A stretch of DNA of 64,000 nucleotides from Desulfovibrio desulfuricans DSM 642 (GTDB taxonomy: Bacteria > Desulfobacterota > Desulfovibrionia > Desulfovibrionales > Desulfovibrionaceae). Positions 42,662 to 51,848 of this stretch are shown piece after piece. The DNA is taken from NCBI RefSeq assembly GCF_000420465.1, contig NZ_ATUZ01000019.1, positions 1 through 64,000 on the forward strand. Reading direction: 5' to 3'. The notes below the pieces were generated by a model. It did no database searches. It was not told the origin of the DNA and was given only the letters and a program-made list of their open reading frames with translations. Position numbers and translations under genes: made by a program. The first letter of the stretch is position 1. The number at the start of each line of letters is the position of its first letter.

Positions 42662-43023
42662 GTTCCCGTTTTTATTTTGACAAAAAAACGGGAACAGAAA
42701 ACGGGAACAGCATTTTATTTGTATTTAAACAACTTTTTAGCTCTGTTCCCGTTTTCCCGTTGTTCCCGTTTTCATTTGAGCTAGTATAGAGAGTGAAGGT
42801 TCTTTTTCTGTTTTTTTGAAATATATTTTAAGTTTTTGCCAAATACTATGAAATTATATATGAAAAACAACAAAAACGGGAATTTTCTTCTTTCATCTGT
42901 CCTTTTCTCTATCTTCCCCATTTTGCAGCGGGAACAACGGGAAAACGGGAACGCCCTTATGTTATAAGGGGTTTTTGTTCCCGTTTTGCGTTCCCGTTTT
43001 TTTTGTTCCCGAAAAACGGGAAC
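42662..43023. repeat. Iteron cluster, putative replication origin of the island
   Basis: The 11-mer GTTCCCGTTTT occurs nine times without mismatch: forward at 42662, 42745, 42762, 42977 and 42990; reverse (AAAACGGGAAC) at 42685, 42698, 42942 and 43013, with further degenerate copies (for example at 42873). The last two halves, GTTCCCG-AAAAA-CGGGAAC (43005-43023), form a perfect hairpin. The copies flank an AT-rich core (42775-42900). It lies directly beside the DUF927 gene. Iterons beside a primase/helicase gene are typical of origins. Confidence 0.75.
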
Positions 43024-43056
43024 AGACCCAAAAAAAGGGGCTGTTTGCCCCCTTGG

Positions 43057-44982
43057 TTAGACTGCCATGCCGTTTGTAAGCTCTCTACAAAAATCTTGGA
43101 CTGGTATGCCGTCCATAAGCTCGCCTTGTATAAAGAGCTGATTCGTAAGTATTTCTTTCTCTTCAATTTCTTTTTTAAGTTGACTCGTCTTTTCGTCATT
43201 TATCCTAATGACATAGCATCGAATTTTGCCAACACCAGGAAAGCTTTTTTTGGTTTTAATGCGTCCGGCTTCCTGGCATTCTAAAATACCTTCTTTTTGC
43301 AGCACTTTTGCGGCTTTTTTCGTATTAAAACCTTTGAAAATTTCTTGTTCCCAAGATTCTTCTAGAACATAAAATTCGTCATCACTTCTAAAACCGCACC
43401 TATTTATACAGATTTGTTCGATTTCGTTTCCTTCTGCATCGGTGCGGGGTTGTAAGTTTTGAAAACGGCTCTGACCATGTTTTTCAATAAAGAGCTGCAT
43501 TGTTTTTATAATATTTTTATCTTCCCCAGCTCCTTGACCGCCTCGCATTTCTAACCAGCTTTCAAAACATTTTCTTACTGCGGTTTCAATATGTTCTATT
43601 GTGTGAGGGAAAATACCATGTTCCACAGCTATTTTCCCAGCAGCAAGGCACATGCCAAACCTCATAGCAACCCTCAAAACTTGTCCATCTGCTTTTTCTT
43701 CACAAACTCTTTTTGCAAAATCTTCGCTTAATACTTTGATTTTTTTTGAGATTTCATCTGTTTTGATTAAAGCTTCTACAAAAGCAGGCCCAGCAGTCCC
43801 ATAAAACTCACGCGAAACATCTTTTATTTTTACTGCAAATTCAGCAGGTTTCATGCCGTGGCAGTCTTCAAAAACGCCCATATTTCGCCCAGCATCGGCA
43901 AGGATTTCTGCAATTCTAACTGCTTGTCCTGCCTGTAATTTTTTGTCAACTTCTGAAAGTTTTTGAGAGAGTGTTATTTCTCCAGAAGATAGAAATGTGG
44001 TTCTCCATGTCTGTGCGGCTTTTGCCTGTCCATCACGCCCAGCGCGAGATTTTCCCGTTCCATTTGCAAGCATATATGCAAGGTCGCTGCAAGCTTTTGC
44101 GGGGGCTTCTCCAATTTCGTCTAAAACTAGGCATGTATCATTGCTAAAAACTGCAAGGCTTTCAGCTGCATTGTCAGTGGTGCGCCAAGATTTAAAATGG
44201 CCTCCCTGGTCGCCCCATATTGATGCGGCGAGGCGTAGTGCTGTCGATTTTCCCTTTGATGATTCGCCAACGATATGGAAACCGCCAGATTCCCCGCCTG
44301 TCAGGTAGAGCATCGGCCCTGTCAGGGCGGCGCACATCATAAATGTTAGTCGAGAATTTCCTACGCTTTTTTCTGCAACTTCACGTTTCCACTCTTCTAG
44401 TGTTCCAGCTTCTCTATACATTTTTGCTGTGCCTGGGGTCTGCTGCATAACTACTTTTTCGGCTTTTTCGGCTCCTAAATTCTTATGTGGAAGAGCAAAT
44501 GTCCTGGCGTCTTCGCTCCAGCCCGTTTTTGTGGCAAGTCTGGCACGTTTTGTTGTGTAAGTATCCGCGCTTGCGAGAAATTCTTTAACATTCATAATAC
44601 CTTCTGGCGTTACGCTAAAACCGTGGCCTTGAAGATATGAAAGCCACTCATTACCGGGTTTATTGAGCATGTCCCACGGCATTGCCCATGTATGAATATT
44701 TTTATCAGGATCAGTCCATTGCAAAAGGACGCCCCAGCCAGAATTGTCTTCAGTTCTTGTCATTGCAAGAATTTCAATCGGGCTAGAAATTTTTTGTATT
44801 TTTACAAGTTCCTTTGACTCTTCATCAAACACAACTTTCCAGAATCCATCTCCATATTTCTTAACTTTTTGTGCTCTTTTGACTTTTAATTCTTCTTTAT
44901 TATTTGGTTTTACTTGAATTTTAGTTTTTTCAAAGTCTTCAGATTGTTTTTTTAAACGTGTAACAAAGTTTGTCTTAGTCAT
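43057..44982 (-). CDS. DUF927-domain protein (primase/helicase-like)
   Basis: This 641-residue protein has an N-terminal basic region (1-50), a DUF927 domain (about 50-330) and a central P-loop, GESSKGKSTALRLAASIWGD (within about 235-256), followed by a Walker B-like CLVLDEIGEAPAK segment and an arginine-bearing stretch. DUF927 proteins are found in phages, plasmids and integrated elements, often with replication genes, as AAA-type helicases. The C-terminal 100 residues are winged-helix-like. I start at the ATG at 44982, which has GAGGTG upstream, rather than four codons earlier. Its 3' end borders the iteron cluster, supporting a role in island replication. Confidence 0.8.
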   Translation of the reverse strand: MTKTNFVTRLKKQSEDFEKTKIQVKPNNKEELKVKRAQKVKKYGDGFWKVVFDEESKELVKIQKISSPIEILAMTRTEDNSGWGVLLQWTDPDKNIHTWAMPWDMLNKPGNEWLSYLQGHGFSVTPEGIMNVKEFLASADTYTTKRARLATKTGWSEDARTFALPHKNLGAEKAEKVVMQQTPGTAKMYREAGTLEEWKREVAEKSVGNSRLTFMMCAALTGPMLYLTGGESGGFHIVGESSKGKSTALRLAASIWGDQGGHFKSWRTTDNAAESLAVFSNDTCLVLDEIGEAPAKACSDLAYMLANGTGKSRAGRDGQAKAAQTWRTTFLSSGEITLSQKLSEVDKKLQAGQAVRIAEILADAGRNMGVFEDCHGMKPAEFAVKIKDVSREFYGTAGPAFVEALIKTDEISKKIKVLSEDFAKRVCEEKADGQVLRVAMRFGMCLAAGKIAVEHGIFPHTIEHIETAVRKCFESWLEMRGGQGAGEDKNIIKTMQLFIEKHGQSRFQNLQPRTDAEGNEIEQICINRCGFRSDDEFYVLEESWEQEIFKGFNTKKAAKVLQKEGILECQEAGRIKTKKSFPGVGKIRCYVIRINDEKTSQLKKEIEEKEILTNQLFIQGELMDGIPVQDFCRELTNGMAV

Positions 44983-45112
44983 GATGCACCTCATTAAATT
45001 TATAATATTTATTTTTTACTGTTTACTTTTTTTTGTTTTGTGCTATCATGTGGTTATCTGAAAGTATGATAGCTTTTTTCTTTCTACAGCCGCAATCTAG
45101 CTCATTGCGGCT

Positions 45113-45295
45113 TTACTTTTGTTGAATACGTTTAGATTCAAAAAAATCTTTCACGTCAGTCGATTTATAATATGTCTTTCTTCCAATCTTGTAGCAGGGC
45201 GCATCTTTTCCTTTTCGCCTCCTCGCTCTAAGTCCGGCTAGAGTGATGTCCCACAATGCGGCCACTTCTTTCTCAGTCATTTTGTCTTCAAACAT
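45113..45295 (-). CDS. Small AlpA/excisionase-like HTH protein
   Basis: This 60-residue protein begins MFEDKMTEKEVAALWDI and has the HTH_17 pattern of a helix-turn-helix followed by a wing (APCYKIGRKTYYKSTDVKDFFES). Such proteins act as excisionases or activators in P4-like elements. The ATG at 45295 has TTGGAG upstream; the longer frame would add a hydrophobic leader without a start site. It precedes the DUF927 gene on the same strand and may control it. Confidence 0.75.
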   Translation of the reverse strand: MFEDKMTEKEVAALWDITLAGLRARRRKGKDAPCYKIGRKTYYKSTDVKDFFESKRIQQK

Positions 45296-45445
45296 AGTAA
45301 CTCCAAATAAAAAAATGTAATTTCGTGTAACTTGGAATAACAATAACACATCAAAACACCTTTTCAAGTCATTTTTACTGTTGACAAAGTTTAGTAATCG
45401 CACTTTAGTCACATTTCACAAAAAATTATCGTTGTAAAATAAAGA

Positions 45446-45473
45446 AAAAGCCCCTCGCATGAGGGGCTTTTTT
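45446..45473. terminator. Bidirectional terminator
   Basis: AAAAAGCCCCTC and GAGGGGCTTTTTT with a GCAT loop, located after the leftward HTH gene at 45498-45926. Confidence 0.85.
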
Positions 45474-45497
45474 AATATAAAAAATTTAAATATTTTT

Positions 45498-45926
45498 TTA
45501 AAGGGCTTTAAGAGTTTCTATTAGTTCAATTGGTGTTGACTTCATTTTATGAATCGGATTTTTATGCTGTTTAAAAGTAGTAGATTTATTTACTGAAGTG
45601 CGATTTTCGTTATTTTGTATAGCGATTTTCTCTCCAGCCTTAATTCTTGCAGCGTCAATTATAGAAATACGGTATTCTCCAAGCATTTTGTATAGCGGCA
45701 AAACTCCTTTTTTGTAATGCCTAAACGCAGTGGCGCGTGAAATTCCTAGGAAAGTGCATAGTTCTGGTACAGTCAGAATGTCTTTGCCCGTGCCGCTTAT
45801 GGCAGCTTGGGCAAAATCTTGGGCCGCTGGTGAAAGACAGCTAAAATCATTAAGAAGCATCCTTGTTTTCCAATTGTTTTGCCTTTGTTCACGCATGCAG
45901 GGCAAAAAGCTGCTGGTATGCGTCAT
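45498..45926 (-). CDS. HTH DNA-binding protein of the island
   Basis: This is a protein of up to 142 residues with a helix-turn-helix centre, LTVPELCTFLGISRATAFRHYKKG (within about 52-76), then a beta-strand pair as in MerR/AlpA-type binders and a Lys/Asn-rich tail. It may regulate the island or direct excision. Start choice is open: the ATG at 45926 has no clear site, and ATGs at 45893 and 45860 (after GGAAAACAAGG) are possible; the HTH is included in all of them. It is transcribed alone and ends at a bidirectional terminator. Confidence 0.7.
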   Translation of the reverse strand: MTHTSSFLPCMREQRQNNWKTRMLLNDFSCLSPAAQDFAQAAISGTGKDILTVPELCTFLGISRATAFRHYKKGVLPLYKMLGEYRISIIDAARIKAGEKIAIQNNENRTSVNKSTTFKQHKNPIHKMKSTPIELIETLKAL

Positions 45927-46064
45927 TATGTAACTTACGTTCTCATAGTTCGAAAACGATACAATATAATTCTATTTGCGTCAATATGTTTTATAAAAAT
46001 TTTATAATATATGCATTCTGTTTTAATTTGTCAATAGTTTTGAAAATTCTACTGTTGTTATTTT

Positions 46065-47315
46065 TTAAAGCGTATCAATAGCTTGTGACAAATGGCTCGG
46101 CGCAAGGTGGGCGTATCTTTCTGTTACGGTCTGTGTCGTATGGCCCATCAAACTAGCAATGGTGTGCATGGGCGTTCCTCGCTGCGCAAGCCAGCTAGCG
46201 AAAGTATGACGCAGGGTATAGGGAACTACTTTATCCGTATCTCTTGTTATGCCGTTATTTAATTTTAAATCATCAACAACTCTTTTAAATGTGTCTGAAA
46301 TTTCCGTTGTTTCTTTGAATATTAGTTCATATAAAGAAAGTTCTTCTCTTTTTGGTCTGATTTCATCAAGTGCAAGCTTAATCTTATTGCTCATTTTTAT
46401 ATTCCTTGGCCCGCCTTTAATCGTTTTTGTTTCTTTATGGATATAAATATTATCGTTCTCAACGTCTGCCCATCTTAGATTGTGCATTTCTCCAGGCCTG
46501 ATTCCAGAGTAGAGCAAGAGGGTGGCCTTTACCCAGGTAATAAGGCTTCTTGATTTAAGCTCTGAAAGAAGTCTTTCGGCCTCTGTCTCTGACAAAAAAC
46601 GCTGGCGGGCCACTTTTGAGGCGGGAGCAATCTTTTTAATGGTCTTTTCCCTGGTTGGATTTTCGCCCGAACAGTAACCAAGATTTTTGCCGAAATTCCA
46701 AAGCTGGGAGATTACATCTAAATGTTTATTGATTGTGCTTAGTGATTTTTGTTTTGGAATTTCTAGTTTTCCTCTTATATTTCTTAGCTGTGTTGGATTT
46801 TTACATTCAACTATAAAATCTGTTATGCGGTCTGGTGTGAGTTTGGAAAGAATGATATTTTCAAACATTGGTTTAATTGAAACTTCCCACCTCCCAGTTT
46901 CTTCTTTTACTGTCCTTAAATTTCTAACTTCATATTGCCTTGATTTTATGTAATCGTTCCATATGTTGCCAAAAGTTTTATTGCGTAAGGCTTCCATTTT
47001 AATTTGTTCTTCAGCCTCTGTCTTTGCTTCAATTATTGCTTGATTTTTAAGCTGATTTTCTTCTTTGAGTTCTTTAAAAGTTCCTGGTTTTTTGCCTTCT
47101 TTGCGGTTTCTTGCCAATCTTGTTGATAAGTCGATGACAAACAACTCTGACCAATCTTCAGATTCCCATCCTAAACTTTCTGAAATAACCTTTTCACCCA
47201 TCCTATATTTCAGTTGCCAGTACCTATCGCGCTGACGGCTTCCCTTTTTTACCATTCGAGATTCATGTTCATAGTACCTGATTCCTTTTTGAAATGTCTT
47301 CCACACGATAGCCAT
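46065..47315 (-). CDS. Tyrosine integrase of the tRNA-Arg island
   Basis: This 416-residue phage-type integrase would insert the island at tRNA-Arg. The N-terminal 95 residues are an arm-binding region with many Lys/Glu, followed by the core-binding domain (about 110-220). The catalytic domain shows Arg in LLLYSGIRPGEMHNLRW, a Lys in the ETKTIKGG hairpin, LRHTFASWLAQRG (HxxR region), His in LMGHTT and the nucleophile Tyr in TERYAHLAP. It ends 160 nt from the right repeat with its start facing it. The gene has AT-rich codons like the rest of the island. Confidence 0.94.
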   Translation of the reverse strand: MAIVWKTFQKGIRYYEHESRMVKKGSRQRDRYWQLKYRMGEKVISESLGWESEDWSELFVIDLSTRLARNRKEGKKPGTFKELKEENQLKNQAIIEAKTEAEEQIKMEALRNKTFGNIWNDYIKSRQYEVRNLRTVKEETGRWEVSIKPMFENIILSKLTPDRITDFIVECKNPTQLRNIRGKLEIPKQKSLSTINKHLDVISQLWNFGKNLGYCSGENPTREKTIKKIAPASKVARQRFLSETEAERLLSELKSRSLITWVKATLLLYSGIRPGEMHNLRWADVENDNIYIHKETKTIKGGPRNIKMSNKIKLALDEIRPKREELSLYELIFKETTEISDTFKRVVDDLKLNNGITRDTDKVVPYTLRHTFASWLAQRGTPMHTIASLMGHTTQTVTERYAHLAPSHLSQAIDTL

Positions 47316-47478
47316 TTTTTACGCCCCTTATTTTTAGCCACTATTTAGCCACAGATTTTGATACAAGTTGAATTAATCTGATATAAATTGATATATGTTG
47401 AATTTCTAAAAATCAAGCATTTAGGCGGTTATTGGCTATATTTTGGCGTCTAGGTAGGATGCTTAGTTGTTATATTTG

Positions 47479-47570
47479 ACAGGCTACGAACCTGTAGGTC
47501 AGGAGTTCGAATCTCTTCGGGCGCACCATAAAAATCAAGCCCTTACGGTTAATCACCGTAAGGGCTTTTT
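47479..47570 (+). repeat. attR: second copy of the 92-bp direct repeat
   Basis: It repeats the tRNA-Arg 3' half and terminator found at 36306-36397 with one base changed. The tRNA 5' half is absent, so this copy is not a functional tRNA gene. Confidence 0.93.
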
Positions 47571-47986
47571 CTGTTTTTGGTGGCTGTTGGGTGACCATAG
47601 CGGCTCAGTGCTAAAGGCTAAAGCCGTTCAGCTGACAGCTCGTCCATCAGCCATTTCATCAGTGCAGAAGGCACACAAATCTCTCGTGATATTCAGTTGC
47701 GGCGAGGCTGGGGAGAGTGGCGAACTCACGCAAGAGGAACTTGCGTGGAAACCGCTTGCCGCAACATTGCGATCAATTCCTACTCATCTCAATGGCAACC
47801 AAACTGATGCCGGCACTCTTTCTCCAAAGGTGAGCTGTACCGGGCGCTGCGTCATGCCGAAATAACCAGTGCGTCTCATTTTTTGGGCATAAACCTGCAC
47901 ATGTTGCGTGCGTATGTCTCCCGCTGTGCAGCAACTGGCCGCACCCTCACCGCAAAATGGCTTTTCTGTCTTTATGTCGAAGCTCA
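47571..47986. other. Gene-free stretch right of the island
   Basis: About 415 nt between attR and the regulator gene. ORFs crossing it lack start sites. A CACGCAAG/CTTGCGTG hairpin is visible (about 47727-47747) with no T-run. Confidence 0.4.
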
Positions 47987-48658
47987 TCAACTCCCTGCCA
48001 GCATAAAAAATTCTTCAGGGCGCAGAATTGTTACGGTTTTGCCAGAGAATGGCCCGAACAGTCCGCTTTCTTCCTGCTGCCGCAATATCTTGTACAAGGA
48101 GATTCTGTGTACGCCCAAAAGGCTGGCCATCTCCTGCTTGGAAACTCCCATATCGGCTGTAAGGGGGTCGCTGCCTGGGATTATGTGTTGCGCCAAAAAT
48201 TTGCAGGTACGGGCCAACACGTTATCAAGGTACAGTGAGGAAGCCTGATTTGAAAGTACCCGCAATTTGCGGGACATGGAACACAGCAGATTGATGAGCA
48301 GATGGGGATAGTCCTTGCAGATTTCTTCTACATTTTCAGCCGTAAAGGCATAGCTCACGCAACCGGTTGCACACGAAAAATAACTCTCGGCAGGCATGGG
48401 ATCAAAAAACGGCGTTTCACCAAAAACGCATCCCTCGTGAATGTACCAGAGGATTTTTTCGACCCCTTCCATGTTCTGATTCGTCAGCCGGACCCTACCT
48501 CGATCCAAAAAGTACAATTCTTGCCCAAAGGGTACGCGATGCCCCTTGGGCCAAACCAGCTTTCGCCCCAGATGCAATACTGAACGCCAGCTGGAATTCA
48601 TTTCACGCATTTCCTTGAAGGCCAGGCTGCGTCCACAATTGATGCCGCGATTTTCCAT
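47987..48658 (-). CDS. Crp/Fnr-family transcriptional regulator (1)
   Basis: This 223-residue protein has an N-terminal cyclic-nucleotide-binding-like beta barrel (about 30-120, with RGRVRLTNQNMEGVEKILWYIHEGCVFGETPFF) and a C-terminal winged HTH (VSKQEMASLLGVHRISLYKILRQ). A Cys-x3-Cys pair (SCATGC) sits at the barrel end; the paralogue at 62.9 kb has Cys at the same place. Redox or metal sensing is possible, but the ligand is unknown. It is divergent from the first sulfotransferase operon, with a degenerate GTTG-N6-CAAC-type site between them, so it is the probable local regulator. Confidence 0.9.
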   Translation of the reverse strand: MENRGINCGRSLAFKEMREMNSSWRSVLHLGRKLVWPKGHRVPFGQELYFLDRGRVRLTNQNMEGVEKILWYIHEGCVFGETPFFDPMPAESYFSCATGCVSYAFTAENVEEICKDYPHLLINLLCSMSRKLRVLSNQASSLYLDNVLARTCKFLAQHIIPGSDPLTADMGVSKQEMASLLGVHRISLYKILRQQEESGLFGPFSGKTVTILRPEEFFMLAGS

Positions 48659-48734
48659 TTTGCCTCCTTAGAACAGTTGCTCTGGCATTCTGATAACAGG
48701 GTTTTGCACCAAAATGCAATTAATTGTGAAAAAT

Positions 48735-48748
48735 GTTGCAAATGAAAC
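48735..48748. promoter_or_regulatory. Degenerate GTTG-N6-CAAC operator candidate
   Basis: GTTGCAAATGAAAC lies between the divergent regulator and the sulfotransferase gene, directly after AATTGTGAAAAA. One base deviates from the dyad seen exactly at 59171, 59300 and 62885. Confidence 0.4.
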
Positions 48749-48875
48749 ACGTGCCTTCCCTGAATCCGTACTATCCTGCCCCGTAGAGTGGATCAAATAC
48801 CTTGTGCGCTGTTCCTCGCCTTCTGCTGGATATTGGCGCATTCCGCAAACATCAATTGATCTGGAGGAATTTAAT

Positions 48876-50324
48876 ATGGGCCATCCAACAATTTACCCCA
48901 CAGGCGTTACCATATTCAAACCTGAAAAATGCTGGGGCGGGTACACCATCTTTCAGGCTCAGGAAGTTGGCGCTGTGCTTATGGATATGAACGGACATGA
49001 AATAAATGTCTGGAAGGGCGTTCACGGTATGCCCAATAAAATTTTCCCCGGCGGGTACCTTGTGACAAGCAGAGGACGCCGCAGTGGTAAATTCAGTGTG
49101 CAGGACGGCCTTGATGTTGTCCAGGTTGACTGGGACGGCAACATAGTATGGAAATTCGATCAAAATGAATTTGTTGAAGATCCTGGCTATCCGGGCCGCT
49201 GGCTTGCACGTTATCACCACGACTTCCAGCGTGAAGGCAACCCCGTGGGCTACTATGCCCCCGGCATGGAACCCAAGGCGCTTGAAGGCAAGACCCTTAT
49301 CCTGGCGCACCGCAACGTGCGAAATAGCGCAATCAGCGACAAGCAGCTGCTTGATGACCTCATCCTTGAGGTGGACTGGGAAGGGAACATCCTCTGGGAA
49401 TGGTCGTGCAACGAGCATTTCGACGAAATGGGTTTCCGCGAAGGCCCCAAAAACACGCTTTGCCGTAACCCCAACTACCGTCCGACCCAGCCCGAAGGCA
49501 TGGGCGACTGGATGCACATCAACTCCATGTCTGTGCTTGGCCCCAACAAATGGTACGATGCTGGCGATGAACGCTTTCATCCTGACAACATTATTGTTGA
49601 TGGACGCGAGGCAAACATCATATTCATCATCAGCAAAAAGACCGGAAAGATCACCTGGAAGATCGGGCCGGACTACGACACCTCCCCCGAACTCAAAGCC
49701 ATAGGCTGGATCATCGGTCAGCACCATGCGCACATGGTGCCGCACGGCTTGCCGGGCGCAGGCAACATCCTTGTTTTCGATAACGGCGGCTGGGGCGGCT
49801 ACGACGTGCCCAATCCCGGCTCGCCCACGGGTGTGAAAGCAGCCCTGCGCGACCATTCCCGCGTTCTTGAGATAGACCCGGTTTCTCTCAAGATTGTCTG
49901 GCAGTACACACCCAAGGAAGCCGGATTCCTTGAACCCATGGACAGCAACCGCTTCTACAGCCCCTTTATCAGCGGCATGCAGCGCCTGCCCAACGGCAAT
50001 ACCCTCATCACCGAGGGTTCTGACGGGCGCGTATTCGAGGTTACCCCCAACCACGAAATCGTGTGGGAATTTATTTCACCTTACTGGGGCAAGCATGTGC
50101 CCATGAACATGACCTACCGCGCATACCGTGTGCCTTACGAATGGGTGCCGCAGGTGGCAAAGCCAGTAGAAACGCCTATTGAACCGCTGAATGTTTCTAC
50201 CTTTCGTGTGCCTGGGGCAGCCGCAGCAGGAGATCGCGCCAAAGAAGTGACCGTTGAGGGCTGCCAGCCCTACGAAGGCAGTAACGCGCTTTGCGTGGCT
50301 TCTGTGGAAGATCCCAAAGGCTAG
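48876..50324 (+). CDS. Arylsulfate sulfotransferase, no signal peptide (1)
   Basis: This 482-residue member of the arylsulfotransferase (ASST) family would move a sulfuryl group from an aryl sulfate to a phenolic acceptor without PAPS. It shows the repeated beta-propeller blades of the family (QVDWDGNIVWKF, EVDWEGNILWEW, EIDPVSLKIVWQY, EVTPNHEIVWEF) and His-rich conserved stretches (YHHDFQREG, GQHHAHMVPHG followed by ILVFDNGG). I cannot place the catalytic sulfated His with certainty. It starts MGHPTIYPTG after GGAGGAAT; no signal peptide is present, unlike the E. coli enzyme. It heads a four-gene operon with the transporter, a porin and an exported ASST. Confidence 0.88.
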   Translation: MGHPTIYPTGVTIFKPEKCWGGYTIFQAQEVGAVLMDMNGHEINVWKGVHGMPNKIFPGGYLVTSRGRRSGKFSVQDGLDVVQVDWDGNIVWKFDQNEFVEDPGYPGRWLARYHHDFQREGNPVGYYAPGMEPKALEGKTLILAHRNVRNSAISDKQLLDDLILEVDWEGNILWEWSCNEHFDEMGFREGPKNTLCRNPNYRPTQPEGMGDWMHINSMSVLGPNKWYDAGDERFHPDNIIVDGREANIIFIISKKTGKITWKIGPDYDTSPELKAIGWIIGQHHAHMVPHGLPGAGNILVFDNGGWGGYDVPNPGSPTGVKAALRDHSRVLEIDPVSLKIVWQYTPKEAGFLEPMDSNRFYSPFISGMQRLPNGNTLITEGSDGRVFEVTPNHEIVWEFISPYWGKHVPMNMTYRAYRVPYEWVPQVAKPVETPIEPLNVSTFRVPGAAAAGDRAKEVTVEGCQPYEGSNALCVASVEDPKG

Positions 50325-50418
50325 TGCCTTAGAGAAAATTTGCGTTGAAGTGCTTTTGGGTTCGCCTCTGCCTAGTAGCGGGGCGAACCCGTGATCCCCG
50401 CTTTCACAGGAGATCCTC

Positions 50419-51819
50419 ATGATTATCAAGACTTCAGACCTGACGCCCGGGCTGCTTGCCAAATGGGGCATCAATCTGGCGCTCCCCCTGGCCTTGTATT
50501 TCGTCCTTCCCCGCAGCGAAAGTCTTACTCCCCCCATGATCGCATTTCTGGCGGTCACGCTATGGGCCGTAATCGCATGGGCTCTGGACACGCTGAATGA
50601 CATTGCCGTGGGTATCCTGCTGCCCATTCTTTATGTGCTGCTTTGCAGCACACCCCAGAAGGTGGTTTTTGCTCCGTGGCTTTCCGAAGTGCCGATCATC
50701 GTTATTGGTGGTTTCACTCTGGGCAAGATCATTCAGGTGACAGGCCTTGGCAAACGCATTGCCTTGACGTGCGTCAAACTTACCGGCGGCAGTTTTGCCG
50801 GGGCGCTTGCAGGCATAACTATTGGCGCGGCCATTGTTTCTCCCCTTGTGCCTTCAATCATGGGCAAGGCGGCAATTTTTTGCGCCGTGGCGGTGAGCCT
50901 GTGCGATGCCCTTGATTTCAAGCCCAAAAGCCGCGAGGCCACAGCCGTTGTGCTTGGCACCTGCATTGCCGTGGGGGCAACCAAGCTGGCCTATCTTACG
51001 GGGGCGGGCGATCTGGTTATGGGCATGGGCATAGTGGACAAGGTCATGGGCATTCAAACCAGCTGGATTGAATATGCCAAGTTCAACTTCCTCCCCGCCA
51101 TGCTGTACACGGCCATGTCGCTGGCAATTGTGCTGCTTGTGCTGCGCAGCTCGGTTAACAGGAGTGTTCTGTGCGCCGTAGTGGAGCAAAAACACGCAGA
51201 GCTGGGCGATGTTACGGATGAACAAAGGCGAGCGCTTATCCTGCTTTGTCTCACCCTGGTGCTGCTTGCCACCGACAAACTGCACCATCTGAGCGCGGGA
51301 TCGGTGCTCGTCATCATTACGGCGCTGGCCTTTATGCCCGGTATCGGGCTTATGGACGGCAAGCGCATGGCTTCCATCAACTTTGCGCCGCTGTTCTTCA
51401 TCATGGGCTGCATGGCAATCGGCAGCGCTGGCGGATTCCTCAAGGTCACACACTGGCTGGCTGGCCTTGTGTTGCCTCTGTTCAGCGAAACAGGGGCCTG
51501 CCTGGCCTCTGTGTGCTCATATGCCGTTGGTGTTGTGCTGAACTTTCTGCTCACGCCGCTTGCGGCCACCTCGACCCTTTCTGCACCAATTACCGAACTC
51601 GGCATGCAGATGGGCCTGGATCCGCGTATTCTGTATTTTTCGTTCCAGTACGGCCTGGACAACCTGATATTCCCCTATGAATACGCCTTGTATCTCTATT
51701 TTTTCAGCAGCGGCTACATCAATTTCAAAGAGATGGTTATGGTCATGGCTTTGCGCATGCTGCTTACGGGCGGGTTTGTGGCCTTTGTGGCCATGCCCTA
51801 CTGGCGCATGCTTGGATAA
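50419..51819 (+). CDS. SLC13/DASS-type anion transporter
   Basis: This 466-residue inner-membrane protein has about 12 hydrophobic segments and the inverted-repeat design of the divalent anion:sodium symporter family. The first half carries IVIGGFTLGKIIQVTGLGKRIA and the second a matching FFIMGCMAIGSAGGFLKVTHW, with Ser/Thr/Asn-bearing loops (PLAATSTLSAPI near residue 380). Members take up sulfate or dicarboxylates; sulfate released from aryl sulfates is a reasonable substrate here, but this is inferred. AGGAGAT precedes the ATG, 94 nt after the sulfotransferase stop. Confidence 0.83.
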   Translation: MIIKTSDLTPGLLAKWGINLALPLALYFVLPRSESLTPPMIAFLAVTLWAVIAWALDTLNDIAVGILLPILYVLLCSTPQKVVFAPWLSEVPIIVIGGFTLGKIIQVTGLGKRIALTCVKLTGGSFAGALAGITIGAAIVSPLVPSIMGKAAIFCAVAVSLCDALDFKPKSREATAVVLGTCIAVGATKLAYLTGAGDLVMGMGIVDKVMGIQTSWIEYAKFNFLPAMLYTAMSLAIVLLVLRSSVNRSVLCAVVEQKHAELGDVTDEQRRALILLCLTLVLLATDKLHHLSAGSVLVIITALAFMPGIGLMDGKRMASINFAPLFFIMGCMAIGSAGGFLKVTHWLAGLVLPLFSETGACLASVCSYAVGVVLNFLLTPLAATSTLSAPITELGMQMGLDPRILYFSFQYGLDNLIFPYEYALYLYFFSSGYINFKEMVMVMALRMLLTGGFVAFVAMPYWRMLG

Positions 51820-51848
51820 CTCGCACACTGACAAAAGGAGGCGGGAGG

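Larger units (their letters stand above)
36306..47570. mobile_element. Integrated AT-rich island at tRNA-Arg with Gabija system
   Basis: The 11.3-kb segment is bounded by 92-bp direct repeats of the tRNA-Arg 3' end, has a tyrosine integrase next to the right repeat, and is markedly richer in A+T than both flanks. It has two gene blocks: rightward defence genes and small ORFs (37.2-42.4 kb) and leftward replication/HTH/integrase genes (43.1-47.3 kb), meeting at an iteron-rich region. No capsid, terminase or relaxase gene is present, so it looks like a satellite-like or replicating integrative element that needs a helper for transfer. Confidence 0.88.

Noticed and set aside
42662..43023. CRISPR array
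   Set aside because: The 11-bp repeats occur in both orientations with irregular, very short spacing and no cas genes; an origin with iterons fits better.
47467..47865. 132-residue ORF starting in the right attachment repeat
   Set aside because: Its N-terminus is a translation of tRNA sequence.
48852..50054. 400-residue minus-strand ORF opposite the first sulfotransferase
   Set aside because: Shadow frame; no start site and no recognisable domain.
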